From Glaciecola sp. UBA1851 (GTDB lineage: Bacteria; Pseudomonadota; Gammaproteobacteria; Enterobacterales; Alteromonadaceae), in contig DDIL01000189.1 of the NCBI GenBank assembly GCA_002338515.1, positions 1,614 through 48,292 on the forward strand: a DNA stretch of 46,679 nucleotides. Direction: 5' to 3'. Below, piece after piece: positions 36,016 to 44,492 of this stretch. Each line of letters opens with the position of its first letter. Position 1 is the stretch's first letter. Below the pieces are notes generated by a model. That model saw nothing but the letters and a program-made list of their open reading frames with translations. It ran no database searches and was not told where the DNA came from. The translations under genes and the position numbers were made by a program.

Positions 36016-36582
36016 TTATGAGTTAAATACTCTTCGTCGAATTAAACCAGCCAATCCTAACATTGTAAACAGTGCCATTGTAGGCGCGGAAACCATAGAT
36101 AACTGACCTCTTATTTCACCGGAACCATAATCTAGCGAATGCAGATTTAAGTATAAATTACCCATAGACAGTTCTGGTAAAATAGAGGAATCAAAGCTTA
36201 ATCCCATAACACTTATACTAATCCCGTCTTGTGTCGCACTGTAATAACTTTCAAGACTAAACGGAACCGCTATTGGACCGTTAGCACCTGCCGGAGCATT
36301 GTGTATATGGAATGGCCCAGCATTTCCAAATGCTAAGCCACCGTCTGGAAAGGTTATATCTTCAATAAATATACCGTTTACTGTTGCTTCTAAATTCAGC
36401 GTCATTGTTTCTGTATCAAACATAATGGTCGCCATACCAGTAGCATCACTTGCTGTTGGGTTTGATGGTGCGACTTCCTGACCGTAATCTAAAGATGCGG
36501 TCGCAGTGATGACTGCCGCATTAGCAATACTTGCTAACAACATGCTTGCAGCTAATACACCTACTTTAATAAAACTCTTCAT
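36016..36582 (-). CDS. Secreted CHRD-domain protein with PEP-CTERM-like C-terminus
   Basis: This 188-residue protein has a signal peptide (MLLASIANA, cut before AVITA), a CHRD (chordin) domain at about residues 28-160 with FHIHNAPAGANGPIAVPF and YLNLHSLDYGSGEIRGQL, and a C-terminal SAPTMALFTMLGLAGLIRRR tail. That tail (short motif, hydrophobic helix, Arg cluster) is the layout of exosortase PEP-CTERM signals, with SAP in place of PEP. It would be processed and anchored or secreted if a matching exosortase exists; none is in the window. CHRD proteins are of unclear function. Confidence 0.82.
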   Translation of the reverse strand: MKSFIKVGVLAASMLLASIANAAVITATASLDYGQEVAPSNPTASDATGMATIMFDTETMTLNLEATVNGIFIEDITFPDGGLAFGNAGPFHIHNAPAGANGPIAVPFSLESYYSATQDGISISVMGLSFDSSILPELSMGNLYLNLHSLDYGSGEIRGQLSMVSAPTMALFTMLGLAGLIRRRVFNS

Positions 36583-37057
36583 TTTATATCCTTTATTTGC
36601 TTATTATTTTCAACATGAATTTTAACTAACTACAAAGGTCACTGAAGTTAGTGATTACAAATAATGAATAATTATGACGTGTGTAAGTTCACAATTTTCA
36701 TTAACTAAATTACTAATATGCTCTAGCAAACTGCACAGTAATTGCTTATATAATAGTCGATAAAAACTGTGTTAAAAGGAATGAGCCCTATTATTTATAT
36801 TAAATATTCTTAATAAGAAATGCATAATCCAAACTGAAACACAGCACTTTCATTGAAAATAGGGGGTTATCTAGCTTTTTGATATGGTGACCTATGCGTA
36901 AATACTAATATGACGTCTTAAAGATAGCGGGGCTTGCACGTGAAGTCTATTTTCTGATATAAATTTCAGGCAATAAAAAACCTCTATTTAAAGGACCTAA
37001 ATATAAAGGGCACTTCACGAACAGAGGCTTTTTAATTTGACTGTATTAGTTTTTGTT
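36583..37057. other. Intergenic region between the CHRD gene and sodB
   Basis: These 475 AT-rich bases contain the CHRD promoter (left) and the sodB terminator (right, 36975-37033). No coding or RNA gene is supported between about 36620 and 36970. Confidence 0.5.
36975..37033 (-). terminator. sodB terminator
   Basis: On the minus strand AAAAAGCCTCT is followed by a loop of about 37 bases and AGAGG plus six T. The stem is five GC-rich pairs, one mismatch and an A/T continuation. It sits just downstream of the sodB stop. Confidence 0.6.
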
Positions 37058-37642
37058 TTAGCTTGCAAAGTTGCTTGATGCAAATTCCCAATTAGCTAAT
37101 TCCCAAAAACCGCCTAAATAATTAGGACGAACATTACGATAATCGATGTAATAAGCATGTTCCCATAAATCGACAGTTAACAAAGGTGTTACGCCGTCTT
37201 CAGTAATAGGTGTACCTGCATTGCTAGTGTTAACAATGTCTAAGCTACCATCAGCGGCTTTTACAAGCCATGTCCAGCTTGAGCCGAAGTTATTCACTGC
37301 TTTGTCATTGAAAGCCGCTTTGAAGTCTGCAAAAGATCCCCACTTGGCATTGATTGCTTCTGCAAGTGCACCTGACGGCTCACCGCCACCATTTGGGCTT
37401 AAGCTGTTCCAATAAAAAGTGTGGTTCCATATTTGCGCTGCGTTATTAAATACACCGCCATCACTTGATTTAACAATTTCTTCTAACGATTTCTCTGCTA
37501 AATCTGTTCCTTCAATAAGACCATTTAGCTTTGTTACGTAAGTTGCGTGGTGCTTACCATGGTGAAAGTCTAGTGTTTCAGCAGAAATATGCGGTTCTAA
37601 TGCTGTTTTTTCATATGGTAGAGCGGGTAATTCAAAAGCCAT
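37058..37642 (-). CDS. sodB: Iron superoxide dismutase
   Basis: SodB dismutates superoxide in the cytoplasm. The 194-residue protein has HHGKHHATYV, the AAQIWNHTFYWNS segment with the Fe-type Gln in AAQ, and DLWEHAYYIDY, giving all four metal ligands. A frame extension to TTG 37654 is possible, but ATG 37642 has GGAG six bases upstream and gives the normal N-terminus (AFELPALPY). In E. coli sodB is also near grxD, so the neighbourhood is conserved. Confidence 0.96.
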   Translation of the reverse strand: MAFELPALPYEKTALEPHISAETLDFHHGKHHATYVTKLNGLIEGTDLAEKSLEEIVKSSDGGVFNNAAQIWNHTFYWNSLSPNGGGEPSGALAEAINAKWGSFADFKAAFNDKAVNNFGSSWTWLVKAADGSLDIVNTSNAGTPITEDGVTPLLTVDLWEHAYYIDYRNVRPNYLGGFWELANWEFASSNFAS

Positions 37643-37993
37643 GTGTTTCTCCAAGTTTGTGTTGAACGCTTTAAAATATAGGGACTAAAATTAAATTTTA
37701 AAGTAATTATTGTAAATAAATAATACTAATAATTCTCTTTTTAACCCCAACTAGATCAGTTTTACTTGGTTAAGAATTGAATAAGTTATAACTTGCTTAG
37801 AAATAGCTTGAATAATCCTCCAAGAAAGGTTTTCAGTGCGTATGGGTTTGGGTACAATATACGGGTAATATTTATTCAAACTGAAATGTTTATTTTGATG
37901 TATAAACGTTCGTAGTATTAATATATCGAGTTGATTTTTTTGGAAACAACACTACATCATCATATAACCAAAACGAAATAGAAGCGAAACATA
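37643..37993. other. Divergent sodB/grxD promoter region
   Basis: These 351 bases separate the divergent genes. TAAAATT-A-AATTTTA (37686-37700), a perfect 7-1-7 repeat 44 bases upstream of the sodB start, is a possible operator, though AT-rich repeats like this can be chance. I see no other feature. Confidence 0.45.
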
Positions 37994-38323
37994 ATGGAAA
38001 CCGTAGAAAAAATTAAGCAACAAATATCTGAAAACCCAATACTATTATATATGAAGGGTTCACCTAAATTACCATCTTGTGGGTTTTCTTCTCAAGCATC
38101 TCAAGCATTAATGGCCTGTAACGAGCAATTCGCCTACGTTGATATACTGCAAAATCCAGATATACGCGCGGAGTTACCGAAATATGCAAATTGGCCAACT
38201 TTTCCACAGCTATGGATAGATGGTGAACTAGTGGGTGGATGCGACATTATTTTAGAAATGTTTCAACAGGGTGAGTTACAAATATTAGTAAAAGAGTCTG
38301 CAGACAAAAATAAAGCTGAATAA
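37994..38323 (+). CDS. grxD: Monothiol glutaredoxin GrxD (Grx4)
   Basis: This 109-residue protein is a CGFS-type glutaredoxin (active site SCGFSSQA at about residue 29) that binds and transfers a [2Fe-2S] cluster with glutathione, and works with BolA-like partners. Other conserved elements are LYMKGSP, WPTFPQLWIDGELVGG and GGCDI. It is close to the E. coli length (115). Its neighbours sodB, bfd and rnt fit an iron/oxidative-stress cluster. Confidence 0.95.
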   Translation: METVEKIKQQISENPILLYMKGSPKLPSCGFSSQASQALMACNEQFAYVDILQNPDIRAELPKYANWPTFPQLWIDGELVGGCDIILEMFQQGELQILVKESADKNKAE

Positions 38324-38347
38324 GCTAAATTCAATGATTTCAAACTA

Positions 38348-38378
38348 AAAAAGAGAACTTTTATTGAGTTCTCTTTTT
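38348..38378. terminator. Bidirectional terminator between grxD and bfd
   Basis: AAAAAGAGAACT (38348-38359), loop TTTATTG and AGTTCTCTTTTT (38367-38378) form a perfect 12-base-pair stem flanked by A and T runs, so it can end transcription in both directions: grxD from the left and bfd from the right. Confidence 0.88.
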
Positions 38379-38458
38379 AATGCATGTAAAAATTAGTGAT
38401 GGTTAATAAATCAAATGTAGGGAAGGTTAAACACAAACTTTTTTACGAAACCTTTTGA

Positions 38459-38653
38459 TTAGCCAACATCTTTAAACAGGCTGTCATCTACAATTGTTGT
38501 GTCGATAATATCTTGAGCCATTTGTACGCAACTACCACACTGAGAACCAACATTGAGCGCTTGTTTTAGGTCTCGAATGTTTCCAACACCATGGTCTTTT
38601 ACCGCAGCTTCAATTTGTTTATCAGTTATTGAGTGACATACACACACAAACAT
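38459..38653 (-). CDS. bfd: Bacterioferritin-associated ferredoxin
   Basis: Bfd is a 64-residue [2Fe-2S] protein that reduces the haem of bacterioferritin and releases stored iron. The cluster ligands are C4, C6, C39 and C42 (CVC...CGSC), the exact Bfd pattern. A Fur-box-like site lies 30 bases upstream of the start, consistent with expression under iron starvation. No bfr gene is in the window. Confidence 0.95.
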   Translation of the reverse strand: MFVCVCHSITDKQIEAAVKDHGVGNIRDLKQALNVGSQCGSCVQMAQDIIDTTIVDDSLFKDVG

Positions 38654-38677
38654 TATTTAGATACCTCTAATCTTGAT

Positions 38678-38702
38678 GCAAATGATAATAATTGTTATTT
38701 GC
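38678..38702. promoter_or_regulatory. Fur-box-like operator upstream of bfd
   Basis: The core TGATAATAATTGTTA (38683-38697) matches most of the 7-1-7 Fur pattern TGATAAT-N-ATTATCA and sits within a wider imperfect palindrome bounded by GCAAAT and ATTTGC. It lies 30-44 bases before the bfd start. Confidence 0.7.
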
Positions 38703-38784
38703 ATGTATATCAAGCAAATTTAGAATATTTTTGTGAATATCGACCAAAGTTTAATTAGTATTAGGTGAAAATAATATTGATTAA

Positions 38785-39417
38785 TTATTCATTAGTAATT
38801 GGCCAACCGCCTAAATTTTTGTATCTATTGATCATAAAACAAAATAGTTCGGCTGTTTTTTGGGTGTCATATAATGCGCTATGCGCTTCTGATTGCTCAA
38901 ATTTTATTTTTGCGGCTTCACATGATTTTAATAAAACTGTTTGCCCTAGCGTGAGCGCAGCAAGGGATGTGGTATCAAATGAAACGAAAGGGTGAAACGG
39001 AGTGCGCTTTATCTTACTACGTGTAATTGCTGCATTGATAAAGCCTTGATCAAAATGTGCATTGTGCGCCACAATTACGCTACGTTGACAGTTGGCTGCT
39101 TTTTGAGCTTTTCTAATGGTAGTACAAAGAGACTTCATAACGTCTGTTTCGTCTTTAGCACCTCTTAATGCGCACCATGGATCAATACCATTAAACTCTA
39201 TTGCAGCCTTTTCAATGTTTGCACCATCAAATGGTACAACATGCTCATGAAATGACTCATCTATTTGTAACAGTCCATCATTATCCATTTTTAATGTAAT
39301 AGCCGCTACTTCAAGCAGAGCGTCTGTATTTGCATTAAAACCAGCTGTTTCAACATCAATTATAACGGGGAAATATCCGCGAAAACGTTGATCAATAGTG
39401 GGGATGATATTTGACAT
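38785..39417 (-). CDS. rnt: Ribonuclease T
   Basis: RNase T is a 3' exoribonuclease that trims tRNA CCA turnover and stable RNA ends. The 210-residue DEDDh protein has IIDVETAGFN (ExoI), AHNAHFDQGF (ExoII) and EAHSALYDTQKTAELF (ExoIII with the catalytic His). It is close to the E. coli length (215). It is divergent from motY with 217 bases between; rnt beside motY is, as I recall, also seen in Vibrio. Confidence 0.95.
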   Translation of the reverse strand: MSNIIPTIDQRFRGYFPVIIDVETAGFNANTDALLEVAAITLKMDNDGLLQIDESFHEHVVPFDGANIEKAAIEFNGIDPWCALRGAKDETDVMKSLCTTIRKAQKAANCQRSVIVAHNAHFDQGFINAAITRSKIKRTPFHPFVSFDTTSLAALTLGQTVLLKSCEAAKIKFEQSEAHSALYDTQKTAELFCFMINRYKNLGGWPITNE

Positions 39418-39634
39418 AATGAGTAATAAATAGTCCTAAAAAAAGAGGAAAGGTTAACACGTTAAGTATGCAATAGTTGCGCACTAAAGCCTAAACTTTT
39501 TACAAAAAAAGTCGATATAACCCTATGTGTTTAACAGAACGATACATTTCATTATGAAATGAAACCATGGTTGAAAGTGCCCTTAATTCACGAGCGTAAC
39601 TATAATGTCTAAATTTGCATGTGAGAAGTAATTG

Positions 39635-40528
39635 ATGAGTAAACATTTAATTTTTATATTAAAATATTTGGCGGTTTTTTCACTGAGTATTCAGTTTACT
39701 TTTCATTGTGTTGCAAATGTTCGTCATTATTCTGCGCAAGTAGAGCAGTCTTCATGGGTGCTTACCAAACAGACGCGTTTACAATGCGAGTTGTCTCATC
39801 CTATTCCCGGTTACGGCACGGCATCGTTTACTTCAAATGCTTCAAAACAGCTAAATATGTCCTTTATGCTAGACATGCAACGCTTACCTGGTAGATACGA
39901 TTCAGCCAATATTTATTCTGTGCCTCCTAAATGGGCGACAGGCGCTAGGCAACAAAAGCTAGGGCGAATTGACTTGAAGCGCCAGTATGATCCGAGTTTA
40001 AACGATCAAACAGCTTGGAGCATGCTAACTGAACTGGAAAAAGGTTTCTGGCCAACACTCTTCTATCAAGATTGGTTAAACGATAGAGATTCTGTTGCTG
40101 TAGGGTTAAATGCTAGCAATTTTAAACAAGAATATTATAGCTTCAGCAATTGTATCGCCAACTTATTACCTTTTAATTTCGAAGATATTGCCTATACAGT
40201 TTTGTCGTATAAACGTGAAAGCAGTGAACTGACAGATTATTCGCAACGCAGATTAAATATGATTGGTGAATATTTAAAAGAAGACTTATCGCTTTCATTA
40301 GTATTAATAGACAGCTATACCGATAGTTACGGTGGTGATTGGTTAAATGAACAATTATCCCTCAAAAGAGCTGAAACTATTCGAGACTATTTTGCGAGTA
40401 TGGGAATTGAAGACGATAGATTAGAAGTTACTGCACACGGTGAAAAACGCCATTCAAGCAATAATTTAGATGCACTTGAGCGACATAAAAATAGAAGAGT
40501 AGTAGTTAGATTAAGTAAAGATGGTTAA
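39635..40528 (+). CDS. motY: Sodium-driven flagellar motor protein MotY
   Basis: MotY forms the periplasmic T ring around the polar flagellar motor, binding MotX and the stator, and its OmpA-like domain binds peptidoglycan. The 297-residue product has a signal peptide (about 1-28), a MotY-type N-terminal domain (RHYSAQVEQSSWVL, CELSHPIPGYG, QTAWSMLTELEKGFWPTLFYQDW, FEDIAYTVLSY matches the Vibrio protein closely) and a C-terminal OmpA domain (about 200-295; SYTDSYGGDWLNEQLSLKRA). ATG 39635 is preferred over TTG 39632. It implies a Na+-type polar flagellum. Confidence 0.93.
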   Translation: MSKHLIFILKYLAVFSLSIQFTFHCVANVRHYSAQVEQSSWVLTKQTRLQCELSHPIPGYGTASFTSNASKQLNMSFMLDMQRLPGRYDSANIYSVPPKWATGARQQKLGRIDLKRQYDPSLNDQTAWSMLTELEKGFWPTLFYQDWLNDRDSVAVGLNASNFKQEYYSFSNCIANLLPFNFEDIAYTVLSYKRESSELTDYSQRRLNMIGEYLKEDLSLSLVLIDSYTDSYGGDWLNEQLSLKRAETIRDYFASMGIEDDRLEVTAHGEKRHSSNNLDALERHKNRRVVVRLSKDG

Positions 40529-40533
40529 TTGAC

Positions 40534-40568
40534 GTATTCTTTAAATTCATACTAATCTTAAAGAATAC
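40534..40568 (+). terminator. Hairpin after motY
   Basis: GTATTCTTTAA (40534-40544) and TTAAAGAATAC (40558-40568) pair perfectly over 11 bases with a 13-base loop, 5 bases after the stop. No T-run follows. Confidence 0.55.
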
Positions 40569-40716
40569 ATGAGCAAGTGAGCAAACCATAGCGATAGATA
40601 AGACAGTACGCTATACATTACTATTCTCTATTATAGGGAAAATATTAGATGCGTAACCTGCAAAAGCAACTACCGCGGCAGCTATTGCTTTCCAGTAAGA
40701 AATCCACACCCCACTG

Positions 40717-41655
40717 CTATTTTGCTGGAAGTTCACCAGAAATCCAATGCAGGGTATTTAGTACCATGTTTTTCCAGTCATAATCTTTAGTATTCATACC
40801 TGCGGAAATGCTAGCTTCATTCTCAAGCTTAAATCTCATCGCAGTAAATCCGTTGGAGTCACCAAAAGCGACAACCCGTCCTTTACCAATCACGCCAGCA
40901 AGTCCTTGCGAATTGCCCATACCGATTGGTCCTACGCCTGTTGGATGCTGCAAATTTTTTGCACTAGGTGAAAGCTTAAGAATATTCGTATAGCCCTCTC
41001 CAGTAAGCGAGCTGCCACCAAAAGTGAGTAGTTTATACACGGCTTCACTTTCATTTCTACCTTTTATAATAGGGTGTTCGCTGTTTAGTAATCCGTTTTC
41101 GCGCGAATAAACAATCCAACCTGATTGGCCAAAAGACTTATCATGATGCTTGCCATCTGCAATCGTTCCAACACTTGAAACGATACCAAACTGCGACAAC
41201 AAAGGGTTGATTGCCTGGTCAAAAGGCGCATGCTCGCTAAATACAAGCAATGAGCCACCTTTATCCACCCATTCATACAAAGTTCTAATTTCTTGTTCAG
41301 TAAACGTCGTTTCAGTAGTAACTTCAACCTTGGTAGTAAAATCAAAGGGTAATGCAGTAATAATCACTACGATATCAAATTGTGCTAAATAATCAGTTGT
41401 AAAGGGCTTATCATCGACCACGGTTTGATATCCATCAGCCTTAAGTAAATTGGCAAAAGGTTCGGTAAAACGCCATTGAATGAAGAAATTATGATGCCCG
41501 CCATCTAACAGAATTTTTGGACCTTTTGAACTTGGATACATCGGCTTTTCGACACTGATATCAAAATTAGGGTCGTTCGACATAGGCCATTCTGCACGAA
41601 CGACGCTACTTACAGTAACAAAAAATAGTATGAAGTTAATAGCAAGTAATCTCAT
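40717..41655 (-). CDS. Secreted DUF4350-like protein (glutamine-amidotransferase-like fold)
   Basis: This 312-residue protein has a signal peptide (ILFFVTVSSVVRA, cut before EWP). The body has a DUF4350/GATase-like alpha/beta pattern: KILLDGGHHNFF, then FTEPFANLLKADGYQTV, DIVVIITALPFDF, TLYEWVDKGGSLLVFSEHAPF and GRVVAFGDSNGF. Such proteins occur as ligand-sensing or scaffold domains in the envelope. No catalytic triad is evident. It is monocistronic, divergent from the MarR/CPBP pair; function unknown. Confidence 0.7.
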   Translation of the reverse strand: MRLLAINFILFFVTVSSVVRAEWPMSNDPNFDISVEKPMYPSSKGPKILLDGGHHNFFIQWRFTEPFANLLKADGYQTVVDDKPFTTDYLAQFDIVVIITALPFDFTTKVEVTTETTFTEQEIRTLYEWVDKGGSLLVFSEHAPFDQAINPLLSQFGIVSSVGTIADGKHHDKSFGQSGWIVYSRENGLLNSEHPIIKGRNESEAVYKLLTFGGSSLTGEGYTNILKLSPSAKNLQHPTGVGPIGMGNSQGLAGVIGKGRVVAFGDSNGFTAMRFKLENEASISAGMNTKDYDWKNMVLNTLHWISGELPAK

Positions 41656-42006
41656 GGTATGCCTTCAAATATAATTATATTCCACAGTACATACTACACG
41701 CAGAGAATATCGAAGACTAACTTTATGATACCCGACCACTGCGATAAAACTATTTACAAGTTAACTCGAATTCTTATTACAGGGTATATATGTGTGTTCA
41801 CTGCAATACTCGGCCAGACGAAAGATAATAAAACTAAATATTGAATTGTTCCTTATGTTGGCATATTTGAGGCGCCATGGAACGTTATGAATATAAATAA
41901 TGTTACAAATAGTACCTTGCAGGATATGTAATGCCTGTCTATGATTGGCAATAACTTTCGCAAGCTATTGCGGATATTTTATGGTTTGAATAAGAGAATA
42001 CAATTC
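41656..42006. other. Divergent promoter region DUF4350/marR
   Basis: These 351 AT-rich bases include a 61-residue frame (41659-41844, plus) with no ribosome site, which I reject. A possible upstream start for the MarR gene at 41941 lies inside. No repeats or hairpins stand out. Confidence 0.45.
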
Positions 42007-42543
42007 ATGAGAAAAGAATCACATATTAGTTATCAAATAAGAGAGAATTATGCTTTCATGGCAAAGTCTGTTTTTGATTTACATTGTCTTATACAAAGTC
42101 AGTCGGATGAGTTATATACCGAAAAAGAAATGGGTTTTCCTGTTTTTGCTTCATCTACATTATTATTGTTATCGAACGTAGAGAGCGCATCTATTATGCA
42201 AATTTCACAAGGACTGAATTTATCGCATCAGTTGGTTTCTCAGCGCTTAAAAATTATGCTCAAGCTAAAATTAGTTGAAGGCATAAAAGATGATAATGAC
42301 AAGCGAAGAACCTTGTATCACTTAACGCCAAAAGGGCGAGAAAAATCTGAGATACTAAATTTGTATTGTTTGGACGCGGCACAAGCATTTAAAGACTTGT
42401 CTGACGAAATAGGTGTAGATATTCATAGTGTTCTGAATTCAGTCATAACAGCACTTCAAAACAAATCTTTTGGTAAGCGTTTTCCTAAACACTTACAATC
42501 CTATAAGCAACGAGTTGCGTTAACAAAAGATGAGAAAGCCTAA
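42007..42543 (+). CDS. MarR-family transcriptional regulator
   Basis: This 178-residue winged-helix regulator (HTH about 58-90: MQISQGLNLSHQLVSQRLKI; wing DDNDKRRTLYHLT) has the MarR DNA-binding domain. Frame and ATG at 41941 give an extra 22 residues; ATG 42007 is preferred because AAGAG lies ten bases upstream, but the distinction is uncertain. It is followed one base after its stop by the CPBP protease gene and likely controls it and itself. Confidence 0.82.
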   Translation: MRKESHISYQIRENYAFMAKSVFDLHCLIQSQSDELYTEKEMGFPVFASSTLLLLSNVESASIMQISQGLNLSHQLVSQRLKIMLKLKLVEGIKDDNDKRRTLYHLTPKGREKSEILNLYCLDAAQAFKDLSDEIGVDIHSVLNSVITALQNKSFGKRFPKHLQSYKQRVALTKDEKA

Positions 42544-42544
42544 T

Positions 42545-43426
42545 ATGAACTCCACTAAAGAAACTTATATTACGCTCGCAACATTTTTGGTTTTTGTTAT
42601 TGCTTTTTACTTCCTAGGATTTTGGCTGATATTTAGAATGGGGCAAGCAACACCCCTTATGTTGTCAGTAGGAACGGCTGCGATTTTAACTTGTTTAGTT
42701 AGAAAGAAAAGTTTATCCGAGCTAGGTTGGAAATGGGGGAGTTATAAAGTGCAATACAAAAGCTATTTGATACCCTTTGCTATTGCGTTGGTGGCTTATT
42801 TACTTATTTGGTCTTTAGGGGGCGGTGACTTATACAACAGCCAATTCTTAGCGGAAAAAAAGCAAAGCTATAACTTAAGCGAATGGAATGATTTAAGTAT
42901 ATTTCTATTTCATTTGTTTTTAGTCGCGTGTATCAGTTTTATAATGTCAATTCCCTCAATTTTAGGAGAAGAAATTGGATGGAGAGGATTATTAGTTCCT
43001 GAGCTTTCTAAAATCACATCATTTACTGGGGTCGTGTTAGTGAGTGGCATACTCTGGTCTGCGTTTCATTGGCCGTTGATGCTTTTAGGTTTGTATGGGA
43101 ATAGCGATACATCGATTTACTATCAATTATTTTTCTTTACGTTATTTATTATTTCTAGCGGTACTATCATGGCTTATATCCGGTTAAAAACAAACAGTGT
43201 TTGGACAGCCGTTATGTATCATGGGGCTTCTAATATATTTATTCAAAAAGTATTTACGCCTATTACCATTACAAACGAAAACTCAAGTTATTACATTGAT
43301 GAATTTGGAGCTACATTAGCGTTGGTAGCCACAGTTGTCGCGTTTGCCTATTGGAGGAAAGGTGTAAAGGAATTTTCTTCAATAGCCCAAAAAACTTCAA
43401 ACCCTGTTGAGGGATATAATCAGTAA
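42545..43426 (+). CDS. CPBP-family intramembrane metalloprotease
   Basis: This 293-residue protein with about eight membrane helices has the CPBP (CAAX protease and bacteriocin-processing, Abi) motifs: EEIGWRGLL (EE-x3-R), SAFHWPLML (F-x3-H type) and YHGASNIF (H-x3-N). Members process prenylated proteins or peptides or act in bacteriocin self-immunity. A slightly earlier ATG (42530) overlaps the MarR gene and lacks a ribosome site; 42545 is chosen. The pairing with a MarR regulator suggests an inducible response, but no peptide substrate gene is seen. Confidence 0.85.
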   Translation: MNSTKETYITLATFLVFVIAFYFLGFWLIFRMGQATPLMLSVGTAAILTCLVRKKSLSELGWKWGSYKVQYKSYLIPFAIALVAYLLIWSLGGGDLYNSQFLAEKKQSYNLSEWNDLSIFLFHLFLVACISFIMSIPSILGEEIGWRGLLVPELSKITSFTGVVLVSGILWSAFHWPLMLLGLYGNSDTSIYYQLFFFTLFIISSGTIMAYIRLKTNSVWTAVMYHGASNIFIQKVFTPITITNENSSYYIDEFGATLALVATVVAFAYWRKGVKEFSSIAQKTSNPVEGYNQ

Positions 43427-43453
43427 AAGCATCAATTGAATAAACTCAAAATA

Positions 43454-43717
43454 TTATCCGGATTTCTCTTTAAACTCACATGAGCCTTCAATAATAAACG
43501 AGCCGCACTACTTAGGCTTGCGTGCAATAGAAGTGTAGCGACTATATAAAATAAACCATTGATGCACATCCACTTTAAATTCTGCGGGAACCACTTTTAG
43601 ATGTTTCTCTTTGACCTTTTCAACTGATTTGCCAATGGCAAGCATAGAACGATTGCTTACACGGTATTTATTTATGTCCAAAGCAATCGTCTCCCAGCCA
43701 AAAAATAATAATTGCAT
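43454..43717 (-). pseudogene. nth: Decayed 3' part of nth (endonuclease III), relic 1
   Basis: This minus-strand sequence encodes FGWETIALDINKYRV, then HLKVVPAEFKVDVHQWF and RYTSIARKPK, matching E. coli Nth from FGWPTIAVDTHIFRV to RYTCIARKP. A TAG at 43508-43510 interrupts it where Nth has Arg, and the frame continues CGSFIIEGSCEFKEKSG to TAA at 43454. Two of the four [4Fe-4S] cysteines are lost: S in RYTSIA and F in CGSF. The N-terminal half, including the HhH motif and catalytic Lys, is missing. The first 69 codons would otherwise be annotated as a hypothetical protein. Confidence 0.88.
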
Positions 43718-43811
43718 AGGGTGCTTAGTTTAAAGTTAAAAGATTTTAGCTAGTTAACGTTTGCCTGTTATCATCTTTTGTACTTTCTTGTTTATGCTTT
43801 ATTGATGCAAT

Positions 43812-44222
43812 TTATGAGATTTTGTCTTGTTTCCAAGTAATTGCCAAATAAATAATAAATAAGCCTGTAGAAATCTCAAAAATGCTGAAGAACATAAAGT
43901 AAATTGTGCCCCCCATGCTCACCGTTGCAGCTTGCACTGAAGTGGTAATGATCCCCGCCACAATATTAAAATACCTATTTAGTTTAAAAGTTAATGTCCC
44001 AGACAAAATAATCATGATCATAGGAACTTGCATTATAAAAGAAAACATCAATAAAAATTCGTCCGTGATTTTCATGTTACCTACTGCACCAGATAAAAAT
44101 GCTTTTAAAAAATCTGCATCGTGTAAAATAAATACATCGCAATAGATATAATTCACAGTTAGGTAAACCCAAAGTAAAGATAATAAATTTTTACGTTTGC
44201 CATCCCATTCAAAAATTTTCAT
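43812..44222 (-). CDS. Small integral membrane protein, DUF6326-like
   Basis: This 136-residue protein has four predicted membrane helices (about 14-34, 55-75, 82-105, 108-130) and charged termini. Segments such as LLWVYLTVNYIYCDVF, FLLMFSFIMQVPMIMIILS and YFMFFSIFEISTGLFIIYLA resemble the DUF6326 family as I know it. Function is unknown. It is divergent from the seven-TM AraC-type gene 270 bases away, so one promoter region probably serves both. Confidence 0.65.
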   Translation of the reverse strand: MKIFEWDGKRKNLLSLLWVYLTVNYIYCDVFILHDADFLKAFLSGAVGNMKITDEFLLMFSFIMQVPMIMIILSGTLTFKLNRYFNIVAGIITTSVQAATVSMGGTIYFMFFSIFEISTGLFIIYLAITWKQDKIS

Positions 44223-44492
44223 TGTATTCCTCTCTTTAAATATTAGTTTTTTAAGTGGTAAATAATTCGATATTTATTTCTGTATGAAAAATGCCTTAAT
44301 TTAGGTGTGTTGTCGTTCAGATGGGCATATTGGAACGTTTTATTTAATTATTTTTTATTTTTGTACATTATTTCTTTGGTATGGGCTTCGATGATGGTTT
44401 AGATACATCGATTATTTTTGATTAAAGCACTTGGTAGCTTCATTGTTTTTTTGACTATACAATTGCGGTACATTCCACAATAGTGAAATTTA

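Noticed and set aside
40607..40705. 32-codon minus-strand frame with a hydrophobic helix just after the DUF4350 stop (GTG start, VWISYWKAIAAAVVAFAG)
   Set aside because: No spaced ribosome site and no homology I know; possible decayed membrane protein but unsupported.
41659..41844. 61-residue frame with one hydrophobic stretch
   Set aside because: No ribosome site, starts 3 bases from the divergent DUF4350 start, no recognisable family.
43508..43717. Hypothetical protein of 69 residues
   Set aside because: It aligns with the C-terminal part of Nth and ends at an internal nonsense codon; it is a pseudogene.
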